From Cloacibacterium rupense (GTDB lineage Bacteria; Bacteroidota; Bacteroidia; Flavobacteriales; Weeksellaceae), in the NCBI RefSeq assembly GCF_014645495.1, contig NZ_BMLV01000005.1, positions 118,521 to 182,520 of the forward strand: DNA of 64,000 nucleotides, given 5' to 3'. Position numbers and translations under genes: made by a program. Positions 57,044 through 64,000 of the stretch are shown piece by piece. Positions within the stretch are counted from its first letter, which is position 1. Every line of letters starts with the position of its first letter. A model generated the notes under the pieces. The model was given only the letters and a program-made list of their open reading frames with translations, had not been told where the DNA came from and ran no database searches.

Positions 57044-59801
57044 ATTATTTTATCAATTTATTAATGTGTTCTATATGTTTATTCTTTTTCAACATGCTTT
57101 GCAATCTTAACTTTAGCAATAAATTTCTTCCTTCTAAAGTTCTTGTGAAAATTAAGCTAGAATTTCCTACATTTTGATTCCATTGGTTTTCATAAAAAAT
57201 AGCACTCTTTTTATTCCTTCCGAAGATTTCTGGCACTGCAAAGTAAGATTTATTTTTGGGAAATTTATAAAAATCATTTTGCAAAATCAAATAACGAGGA
57301 TTGTCAATTGGCGAAATTGCCTCTTGCAAAGTTTGTATAAAAATTGATTTTTCGTAATTAGTGCCTCCATCTAAATAGCAACTAGAATCGCCGCTACTAC
57401 TTTGATTACCAATTAATTTAAGTTGCGAAGCAGGCGTTTTAATTATTTTTTCATTCATCAAACTCATCATCACCGTTCTACCAATCTTTAGCAAATTTTT
57501 AGATATATTTTTATATTTCAAATACTGTTTCAACGTTCGATAAGTGAAACCTCCATAAGTAATAAACAGTGCAGAACCGAAAAGTAAAAAATAGATTTCT
57601 AAACCTTCAATTGATTGAAATTTACCTAAACCTTTTAAAATTCCGCCTAAAAAATCTGAACTAAAAATCAAAATAGTAGAAATTAAAATCCCAGAAAGAT
57701 TTCCTAATGTTTTTTGAAGATATTTCAATTTTACTTCTTGATAATTCTTCTCATCAAATGGCACTTGTATTTCTTCAATTAAAACATTGCCTTTTTCTAA
57801 AGCTTTTTCCCAACTTTTTGCAAGATTACTCCTATTTGAAGCTAGATTGGCAGATTGTGCATTTGCAGATTCTAAATCTTCTTTGGTTCTTATATCTGTA
57901 ATATTAAGCCTTTCAAATCTATTTTGAATACTTGGCAATTCTTGATTATTTGAAAGCCCTACAAAAGTTTTGAAGCGCTTTTTCAAAATTTCTACATCAT
58001 ACCCTCCACTTTCATTTTGTGTATCTACACAAGCTAAATGCCAAATATTACTCGTTTTATCAAGATTATTTTTGCTAATCCTAATCGCTCGACCTCTCAT
58101 TTGATTTGAAAGTACAAATGAACTTATGAAACTCGAGAGAATAAGAGAATTAATTTCTGGAGCATCCCAACCTTCACCAAGTAAAGATTTTGTACCAATA
58201 AGAACCTGAATTTCTCCTTTTTGAAAAATTTCTGTAATCAAATGAACGAGATTATTTTTAGCCGCTTCATTGGGATAAATAATACAATATTCTTTGTCGT
58301 AAGAAAGCTCTTGAAAATTAAGATTTTCAATTTTAAAATCTATTAATTGCTTTTTTAAATTTTCTAATGCAGAGTTTGGAATAATAACAATACTTCCTGA
58401 TAAAACACCAATTTTCAAATTTTGAGAATTGTCTCTTCTTAATTTTTCAAAAATAGAAACAACGCCAATTTTATCTAAAGTGAAATTATTTTCCGCTTCT
58501 TGAGACAAATATTCTTTTCTTATATAATCTGTCAAAATCACCAAGCGCAAATCTTTTTTAAGATTTTTAAACTCTAAATCTACGATTTCTTTAATCGCTT
58601 GAAGTTTACTGATGCTTGTAGAAAGGGTTTTATTAATGTTTTCATTAACTGAAAAATTAACATATTTTTTATCCAGAAACCCATTTCTCTTTAATTTGCT
58701 TTCTAGTTCAATTCTATATTCTTCAAAATTTTTGAAATAATCAGAATAAATAAAAAAATCTAAAAGTTCTTCTAACCAAAAAAAGTTAAGCTCTGGAATA
58801 TAAAAATCTTGATCTCCAATAATTTCAAAATGTTTTTTATCTATTTTGATTTTATGATGATTCAAAAAAACCAAACCAGAAGAATAAGACGAAATGTTTT
58901 CATAAATCCAATCCAAATGATTTTCTGGATTAATGTAAATGTCGTGATTTTGTAAAGCAATCAATATCAATTGATCATTAGAAATTTGATTGAAAAATTT
59001 CAAACTCTTCGTTTGTATATTTTCTATTTCCTTTTTTTCAACCTCTGATGGAAATGTAAAAAAAACCAAATCTTGATGCGGACAAAGATCCTTTTCTTTC
59101 ATTAATTCTGGAACAGAGATTTCTGTATCTACCGCTCCGTTGAGATCAATATAACGTTTCCATTCATTGGGAGAAACATCAAAAGGTGGAGTTGCCGTAA
59201 GTGCTACAATTTTAGGATTTATTTCATATTTTAACTCGAAAAGAGATTTCCACCAAGCGTTTTTCAAATGATGAGCTTCATCTAAAATAAAAACTTTTAT
59301 TCCTGCTTTTTTTAGTAATTTAATGAGTGTTTCGGTAGATTTTAAACTGTTTTTAGATTTATTTTTAACTAAAATATTACTTTCTTCCTCGCTTTCTTCT
59401 TCTATTTCTATGGTATCATTACAAAAAGCGTGAATTCCTTGATAGGTAGAAATCGTAATTAATTGCGGTTTATTGATATCCGTAGAAATCCAATCAGGAA
59501 AATTATTATCTAAAAACAATTCGCAAAACCTTTGTTTCCATTGATTTTTTATGGCAATAGTAGGTGCAATAATTAATGTAGGTAGATTAATTCTTAACAT
59601 TACCTCTAAACCCAAAACCGTTTTCCCAGAACCAGGAGGTGCTACAATATGCAAATGATTGTCTTCTAAATGAAAATCAAGCTCATTTAAAACTTTTTCT
59701 TGATAATTTCTCCAAGGATATTTAAAATGAATGTTTTCTGGAAATGATTTCATATTGAATTTTAGGAAACACAAATTAGTAATTTATAAAATAAACTGTT
59801 T
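57044..59801 (-). mobile_element. Inserted block carrying a helicase gene
   Basis: A 2.76-kb block holding only the SF2 helicase gene, bounded by a 43-bp imperfect direct repeat made of the hydratase 5' end. Removing the block and one repeat would restore paaI followed 35 nt later by an intact hydratase gene. No integrase or transposase is present, so it is either passive cargo or the product of homologous recombination with a relative's locus. Which repeat copy is ancestral is not known. Confidence 0.65.
57045..59753 (-). CDS. SF2 DEAH-type helicase with a transmembrane hairpin
   Basis: A 902-residue protein. Helicase motifs: I in IVAPPGSGKTVLGLEVM (near residue 45), II as FILDEAHHLKNAWW, III-like ALTATPPFDVSP, later GTKSLLGEGWDAP and motif VI QMRGRAIRISKN (near 553), with a long insert between the two RecA-like domains. 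Residues ~690-740 form two membrane helices (ISTILIFSSDFLGGIL and IYFLLFGSALFITYGGF). About 150 soluble residues follow, with SSSGDSSCYLDGGTNYEKSI and FAVPEIFGRNKKSAIFYENQ. A membrane-tethered DNA/RNA translocase is unusual; a role in defence against phage or plasmids is speculation based on the insertion. I chose the Met giving MKSFPENIHFKYPWRNYQEK. Confidence 0.88.
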   Translation of the reverse strand: MKSFPENIHFKYPWRNYQEKVLNELDFHLEDNHLHIVAPPGSGKTVLGLEVMLRINLPTLIIAPTIAIKNQWKQRFCELFLDNNFPDWISTDINKPQLITISTYQGIHAFCNDTIEIEEESEEESNILVKNKSKNSLKSTETLIKLLKKAGIKVFILDEAHHLKNAWWKSLFELKYEINPKIVALTATPPFDVSPNEWKRYIDLNGAVDTEISVPELMKEKDLCPHQDLVFFTFPSEVEKKEIENIQTKSLKFFNQISNDQLILIALQNHDIYINPENHLDWIYENISSYSSGLVFLNHHKIKIDKKHFEIIGDQDFYIPELNFFWLEELLDFFIYSDYFKNFEEYRIELESKLKRNGFLDKKYVNFSVNENINKTLSTSISKLQAIKEIVDLEFKNLKKDLRLVILTDYIRKEYLSQEAENNFTLDKIGVVSIFEKLRRDNSQNLKIGVLSGSIVIIPNSALENLKKQLIDFKIENLNFQELSYDKEYCIIYPNEAAKNNLVHLITEIFQKGEIQVLIGTKSLLGEGWDAPEINSLILSSFISSFVLSNQMRGRAIRISKNNLDKTSNIWHLACVDTQNESGGYDVEILKKRFKTFVGLSNNQELPSIQNRFERLNITDIRTKEDLESANAQSANLASNRSNLAKSWEKALEKGNVLIEEIQVPFDEKNYQEVKLKYLQKTLGNLSGILISTILIFSSDFLGGILKGLGKFQSIEGLEIYFLLFGSALFITYGGFTYRTLKQYLKYKNISKNLLKIGRTVMMSLMNEKIIKTPASQLKLIGNQSSSGDSSCYLDGGTNYEKSIFIQTLQEAISPIDNPRYLILQNDFYKFPKNKSYFAVPEIFGRNKKSAIFYENQWNQNVGNSSLIFTRTLEGRNLLLKLRLQSMLKKNKHIEHINKLIK

Positions 59802-59844
59802 CCGAAATTTGGTTTTCTATATGTGAGATTACGAATGGTTGCAT
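59802..59844. repeat. Direct repeat, copy 2 (orphan start of the hydratase)
   Basis: Leftward it still reads as a start: MQPFVISHIENQISE, then it leaves the family sequence and stops after 22 codons. Compared with copy 1, two of four differences are silent. It lies 35 nt after the paaI stop. Confidence 0.88.
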
Positions 59845-59879
59845 TTCTTGGATGAATATTTTTTTAAAATTTTAAATAA

Positions 59880-60293
59880 CTACAAATCAACAACTTTCTT
59901 ATCCAATTTATAAACTGTTCCTCGGAAACTGGCTACCACGACTTTGTGTTGATTGGTAATGGTAATATCATAAACTGCTGTTTTTCTGGTATCTGCCATC
60001 AAAATACTTTCGGCAATTAAGGTATCTCCCATTTTAACGGCTTTGGTAAAATTAATCATACAATTGAGCGCTACGGCTGCATTACCCGTATTGTTAGACG
60101 AAAAAGCCAAGGCAGATTCTGCAAAAGAAAAGGTTACACCTCCGTGAACGGTTTTTAATCCATTAATCATTTCTTGGCGGATTGGCATTTCTATTAAGCA
60201 ATAATTTTCTCTAATTTCAATGAGTTTTACACCCATCCATTGTGAAAAATAATCTTGTTTGAGGATGTAATTTGCCGTTTCAGTTGGTGTCAT
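59880..60293 (-). CDS. PaaI-family hotdog thioesterase
   Basis: A 137-residue hotdog-fold protein of the PaaI type, which hydrolyses acyl-CoA thioesters. The signature NGLKTVHGGVTFSFAESALA has the catalytic region, and NCMINFTKAVKMGDTLIAES is the second family stretch. In several organisms PaaI-like proteins work beside enoyl-CoA hydratases of phenylacetate breakdown; here the hydratase would have been the next gene before the helicase block arrived. Its start codon lies inside the end of the upstream 56-residue frame. Confidence 0.92.
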   Translation of the reverse strand: MTPTETANYILKQDYFSQWMGVKLIEIRENYCLIEMPIRQEMINGLKTVHGGVTFSFAESALAFSSNNTGNAAVALNCMINFTKAVKMGDTLIAESILMADTRKTAVYDITITNQHKVVVASFRGTVYKLDKKVVDL

Positions 60294-60450
60294 TTTTCTT
60301 TTTTTCTAATTTCAATAGCGTTTCTAGACTTCTTTTAAATTTTTCTTTATCCCTTTCCTTTTTTTCTTCTCTCAAAATTTTATTTTTTTGAAACATATAA
60401 TATGTAAAAAATGCAGAAAAAAATATTAAAATTAAAACATAAACCAACAT
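60280..60450 (-). CDS. Small membrane-anchored coiled-coil protein, 56 aa
   Basis: A short frame with an ATG start encodes one hydrophobic helix (MLVYVLILIFFSAFFTYYMF) followed by a highly charged stretch (EEKKERDKEKFKRSLETLLK) that would form a cytosolic helix. It overlaps the paaI start by 14 nt, as genes in an operon often do, and starts 3 nt after the preceding 68-residue gene. That close packing on both sides argues that it is real. Confidence 0.6.
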   Translation of the reverse strand: MLVYVLILIFFSAFFTYYMFQKNKILREEKKERDKEKFKRSLETLLKLEKKKNDTN

Positions 60451-60453
60451 AGA

Positions 60454-60660
60454 TTAATTCGCTTTTTTATTCTTAAAATAAGTATTATACACCGCAAAAA
60501 TGACCACAAATATTAAAAATATATACCATTTTTGATTAAAAAATTCCATAAAAGTCATTTCAGAATCATTGATAAATTTATTCATAAAAAAACTGATAGG
60601 AACAATGATAATAAAAGAAATAACCGCATTGATAACGGTAGCAATAAGTTTTGTATTCAT
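60454..60660 (-). CDS. Hypothetical two-helix membrane protein, 68 aa
   Basis: Unrecognised. Two hydrophobic helices: IATVINAVISFIIIVPISFF and WYIFLIFVVIFAVYNTYF, separated by a polar loop, with a basic C-terminus (KNKKAN). It lies between the 85-residue soluble protein (16 nt upstream) and the 56-residue small membrane protein (3 nt downstream), in one leftward cluster ending in paaI. Confidence 0.65.
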   Translation of the reverse strand: MNTKLIATVINAVISFIIIVPISFFMNKFINDSEMTFMEFFNQKWYIFLIFVVIFAVYNTYFKNKKAN

Positions 60661-60676
60661 TAATGAATTTTTAGTT

Positions 60677-60934
60677 TTATAATTTTTGGTCAGTTAAATC
60701 ATCTTTTACATAAATCCCGACTTTAGAATTTAAAAATTCTCCCGCTACAAATTCTACTTTTCGGGTTCCGTCAGTAATTTCATAATGCTTAAAATAATAA
60801 ATCTGACCCTCATAAGGACCGATAACTTCTACCTTTTTTTCAAGACAATGCCAATGAAAATTCCAAATATTCATTTGATTAATTTTGAATTCTTCGTTTT
60901 CGTCTAGTGCTTTTGCAAATTTCCAATGAGTCAT
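60677..60934 (-). CDS. Hypothetical soluble protein, 85 aa
   Basis: Unrecognised. A compact soluble protein beginning MTHWKFAKALDENEEFKINQ and containing NIWNFHWHCLEKKVEVIGPY. No signal peptide or membrane helix. First gene of the leftward cluster leading to paaI. The 325-nt gap between it and clpB is AT-rich: it holds three degenerate 7-bp units near 61215-61236 but no convincing -7 element for either direction. Confidence 0.6.
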   Translation of the reverse strand: MTHWKFAKALDENEEFKINQMNIWNFHWHCLEKKVEVIGPYEGQIYYFKHYEITDGTRKVEFVAGEFLNSKVGIYVKDDLTDQKL

Positions 60935-61259
60935 AACTTTTAAATTATAAATTATTGAGTTACTAAATTACATTTTTTTTTAATAGCAGAATATTTTATG
61001 TTAAAGATTGGTTTTTAAACATTTAAAATCGGAATTTTTGTCTTCTAAACCTCTTATAACAAAGCATTTATAGGAAATTTTGTCGGATTTATTTTTAAAA
61101 ATTTTTGATTTTAAGAAAATATGACTGAAAACAAAATTTTGAATAGTTTTTGAGAATTACCAAGTAGAATTTAAATGATTAAAAGTCTGAAGCGGGAAGG
61201 TGAAAACTTAAAAACCTTCATCTTCCAACTTCTCACTAACAACAAAAAAACAAATTAAT

Positions 61260-63854
61260 ATGAATCTAAATCAATATACCACAAAATCACAAGAAGCCAT
61301 CCAAAAAGCGCAACAAATCGCAATGGAATTTGGCAATCAAAGCATTGAACCTCAACATTTATTAGAAGGAATTCTTCAAGTAGATGAAAATATTTCTGCT
61401 TTTTTGATGAAAAAATCTGAAGCAGACCTCAACTTAATTAGAGAAAGAAACCGCGAATCTTTAGAAAAATTATCAAAAGTTTCGGGCGGAGAAATTTATC
61501 TTTCTCAATCTGCTAATAAAGTTTTATTAGAAGCTCCGAATATTGCTAAAAAAATGGGCGATGAGTATGTAACCCTCGAACATCTTTGGCTCGCATTATT
61601 AGAAATAACCTCTGAAGTTTCTAAAATTTTGAAAGATTTTGGCGTAAGTAAAAAATCATTAGAAATGGCGATTCAAGAATTGAGAAAAGGTAGCAAAGCA
61701 ACTTCATCAAGTTCAGAAGAAACATATCAATCATTAAATAAATACGCTAAAAACTTCAACGAACTCGCCGCAGAAGGAAAATTAGATCCTGTAATTGGTA
61801 GAGACGAAGAAATACGAAGAGTTCTGCAAATTTTATCGAGAAGAACTAAAAACAACCCAATTTTAATTGGCGAACCAGGAGTTGGAAAAACCGCCATTGC
61901 AGAAGGTATCGCACATAGAATTATCAGTGGTGATGTTCCTGAAAATCTGATGGATAAAACCTTGTATTCTTTGGATATGGGTGCTTTAATTGCTGGCGCA
62001 AAATACAAAGGCGAATTTGAAGAAAGACTAAAATCTGTAGTGAATGAAGTCATCAAAAGTGACGGACAAATCATACTTTTCATTGATGAAATTCACACTT
62101 TAGTAGGAGCTGGTGGTGGAGAAGGTGCAATGGACGCCGCCAATATTTTGAAACCTGCTTTAGCAAGAGGAGAACTGAGAGCAATTGGCGCTACTACTTT
62201 GAATGAATATCAAAAATATTTTGAAAAAGATAAAGCGCTAGAAAGACGTTTCCAAAAAGTAATGGTAGAAGAACCAGAAACAGAATCTGCGATTTCGATT
62301 TTAAGAGGAATTAAAGACAAATACGAAGCTCACCACAAAGTTCGCATTAAAGATGAAGCGATTATTGCAGCGGTAGAAATGTCTCAAAGATATATTTCGG
62401 ATAGATTTTTACCAGATAAAGCCATCGATTTAATTGATGAAGCTTCTGCAAAACTAAGAATGGAAATCAATTCTAAACCAGAAGAATTAGATGTTCTTGA
62501 TAGAAAATTGATGCAATTAGAAATAGAATTAGCAGCCATTTCAAGAGAGAAAAACGAAGTAAAAATCAATCATTTAAAAGAAGATATTGCAAAACTTCAG
62601 GAACAAAGAAACGAAATCCACGCAAAATGGCTCGGTGAAAAACAGAAATCTGAAGATTTAACTGCTATTAAAAAAGAGATAGAATCTTTGAAATTGGAAG
62701 CAGAAAGAGCGTCTAGAGTTGGTGATTATGCAAAAGTAGCAGAAATTCAATACGGAAAATTGCGTGAAAAAGAGGAAGATTTGAAAAAATTAGAACTCGA
62801 GATGCAAAATCATCAGAATGAATTAATAAAAGAAGAAGTAACTTCTGAAAACATCTCTGAAATTATCGCAAAATGGACGGGAATTCCGGTAACGAAATTA
62901 CTTCAATCTGAAAGAGAAAAACTGCTTCATTTAGAACATGAACTTCACAAAAGAGTGGTAGGACAAGAAGAAGCAATCTCCGCAGTTTCCGATGCTATTC
63001 GCAGAAATAGAGCAGGTTTGAGTGATGAGAAAAAACCAATCGGAAGTTTTCTTTTCCTAGGAACAACTGGAGTTGGTAAAACCGAACTAGCAAAAGCTTT
63101 GGCAGAATTTCTCTTTGATGATGAAAACAATATGACCAGAATTGATATGAGCGAATATCAGGAAAGACATTCGGTTTCGAGATTGGTTGGTGCGCCTCCT
63201 GGATATGTTGGTTACGATGAAGGCGGACAATTAACTGAAGCGGTGAGAAGAAGACCGTATTCTGTGGTGCTTTTAGACGAGATTGAAAAAGCGCATCCCG
63301 ATGTTTTCAACACGCTTTTGCAAGTTTTAGATGATGGAAGATTAACCGACAATAAAGGACGAGTGGTGAATTTTAAAAATTCGATTATTATTATGACTTC
63401 TAACCTTGGTTCACATTTGATACAAGATAATTTTGAAAATTTAGATGAAAATAATGTAGATGAATTGGTAGAAAAAACCAAAATTGAAGTTTTTGATTTG
63501 TTGAAACAAACGCTTCGTCCAGAATTTTTGAATAGAATAGACGAAACGGTACTATTCCAACCGTTGAGCAAATCTCAAATTGGTAAAATTGTAAATTTCC
63601 AATTGAGAAGCTTCAATCAAATGCTGGAAAAAAGAAACATCATCTTAACTGCAACCGAAGATGCCTTAAAATATTTAACAAATAAAGGTTACGACCCAAC
63701 TTTCGGAGCAAGACCACTAAAAAGAGTTCTTCAACAAGAAGTTTTGAATAAATTATCGAAAGAAATTCTCGCAGGAAACATCAATGATGGAGACAGAGTA
63801 ACCTTAGATTATTTTGATGAAAGCGGCTTGGTTTTTAGGCCTACAGAAATTTAA
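61260..63854 (+). CDS. clpB: Protein disaggregase ClpB
   Basis: An 864-residue Hsp100 chaperone that, with DnaK, pulls proteins out of aggregates after heat or other stress. The N-domain (residues 1-150) starts MNLNQYTTKSQEAIQKAQQI. AAA-1 has Walker A LIGEPGVGKTAIAEG near residue 205 and the Walker B ILFIDEIHTLVGAGGGEG. The middle coiled-coil domain (~400-530) includes RASRVGDYAKVAEIQYGKL, which separates ClpB from ClpA and ClpC. AAA-2 has FLGTTGVGKTELAKALAE near 601 and VVLLDEIEKAHPDVFN. Length standard. No heat-shock operator was recognised. Confidence 0.98.
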   Translation: MNLNQYTTKSQEAIQKAQQIAMEFGNQSIEPQHLLEGILQVDENISAFLMKKSEADLNLIRERNRESLEKLSKVSGGEIYLSQSANKVLLEAPNIAKKMGDEYVTLEHLWLALLEITSEVSKILKDFGVSKKSLEMAIQELRKGSKATSSSSEETYQSLNKYAKNFNELAAEGKLDPVIGRDEEIRRVLQILSRRTKNNPILIGEPGVGKTAIAEGIAHRIISGDVPENLMDKTLYSLDMGALIAGAKYKGEFEERLKSVVNEVIKSDGQIILFIDEIHTLVGAGGGEGAMDAANILKPALARGELRAIGATTLNEYQKYFEKDKALERRFQKVMVEEPETESAISILRGIKDKYEAHHKVRIKDEAIIAAVEMSQRYISDRFLPDKAIDLIDEASAKLRMEINSKPEELDVLDRKLMQLEIELAAISREKNEVKINHLKEDIAKLQEQRNEIHAKWLGEKQKSEDLTAIKKEIESLKLEAERASRVGDYAKVAEIQYGKLREKEEDLKKLELEMQNHQNELIKEEVTSENISEIIAKWTGIPVTKLLQSEREKLLHLEHELHKRVVGQEEAISAVSDAIRRNRAGLSDEKKPIGSFLFLGTTGVGKTELAKALAEFLFDDENNMTRIDMSEYQERHSVSRLVGAPPGYVGYDEGGQLTEAVRRRPYSVVLLDEIEKAHPDVFNTLLQVLDDGRLTDNKGRVVNFKNSIIIMTSNLGSHLIQDNFENLDENNVDELVEKTKIEVFDLLKQTLRPEFLNRIDETVLFQPLSKSQIGKIVNFQLRSFNQMLEKRNIILTATEDALKYLTNKGYDPTFGARPLKRVLQQEVLNKLSKEILAGNINDGDRVTLDYFDESGLVFRPTEI

Positions 63855-63878
63855 TTCATATTTCATACATTTTTCTTG

Positions 63879-63909
63879 AAATCCACTAAAAAACATTTAG
63901 TGGATTTTT
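63879..63909 (+). terminator. Rho-independent terminator of clpB
   Basis: A 12-bp perfect stem AAATCCACTAAA/TTTAGTGGATTT with a 5-nt loop and a T run, 24 nt after the clpB stop. The last 90 nt of the window hold nothing recognisable. Confidence 0.9.
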
Positions 63910-64000
63910 ATTGTTTAAAAAATACTCAAAAAAACATTAATTTAATTGATAATAATCTAACATATAAAAGAGACATTAAATTATATTCAATAAAAAAAAA

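Noticed and set aside
1..64000. CRISPR arrays, tRNA or rRNA genes, IS transposases
   Set aside because: No direct-repeat/spacer pattern, no T-loop type sequences and no transposase motifs were seen on reading both strands; a tRNAscan or IS search would settle it.

Overview
The window is AT-rich DNA with the hallmarks of a Flavobacteriales genome, most likely family Weeksellaceae (Chryseobacterium/Cloacibacterium/Riemerella side). Reasons: promoters carry the Bacteroidota -7 octamer TAnnTTTG, Shine-Dalgarno sequences are essentially absent, and many genes belong to Bacteroidota-restricted families (DUF2480, DUF3276, IPExxxVDY, DUF6048, DUF6452, DUF1573, the ~300-residue NusB, the three-gene sdhCAB cluster with one cytochrome b subunit). 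The genus is my inference. I saw no rRNA, tRNA, CRISPR array or IS transposase.

Layout. 1-6.1 kb: a truncated DUF3857 protein, two secreted proteins of unknown role, a GT-B glycosyltransferase and a starch-type 4-alpha-glucanotransferase. 6.1-9.0 kb: cysS, a small unknown protein and folE. 9.1-13.3 kb: a tightly packed rightward operon acpP-fabF-rnc-(IPExxxVDY)-pyk. 13.3-18.7 kb: leftward aldehyde dehydrogenase, a membrane protein, the end of histidine catabolism (hutI-hutG) and an MFS carrier. 18.8-22.4 kb: ruvB, a WG-repeat protein, an MBL hydrolase and coaE. 22.4-30.1 kb: leftward DUF6452/DUF6048, a large zinc metalloprotease, rlmD, a thioredoxin-fold lipoprotein without its CxxC, then sdhB. 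30.1-32.9 kb: sdhA and sdhC. 33-38 kb: comEC, a DUF1569 protein, lpxB, DUF2480, DUF937 and ribosomal protein THX. 38.2-47.6 kb: a DUF2975/HTH pair, aspS, an AspT-type transporter, yajC/DUF1573/nusB, an ABC exporter and a DUF3276 protein. 47.7-53.2 kb: accessory small membrane proteins, a frameshifted B12-binding radical SAM gene, and a winged-helix regulator flanked by two operons that share one operator-like promoter. 53.3-56.2 kb: two PLP enzymes of the Cys/Met class. 56.3-60.9 kb: a PaaI thioesterase/enoyl-CoA hydratase operon interrupted by a helicase gene. 61.3-63.9 kb: clpB.

Most interesting points. (1) A ~2.8-kb block carrying a 902-residue SF2 helicase with a transmembrane hairpin sits exactly at the start codon of the enoyl-CoA hydratase gene. 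It is bounded by a 43-bp imperfect direct repeat made of that gene's first 14 codons, so the hydratase reading frame was rebuilt and an orphan start is left behind paaI. (2) Two operons around a winged-helix regulator share a 26-bp sequence with an ACTTTG-N5-CAAAGT palindrome over the -7 element. (3) A possible small RNA near 2.2 kb has a sigma-54-like promoter and its own terminator. (4) Heptanucleotide tandem repeats recur between genes and inside genes (cysS, the coaE start). (5) Three GC-richer, palindromic intergenic elements (15.1, 38.1 and 54.5 kb) look like dispersed repeats or structured RNAs.
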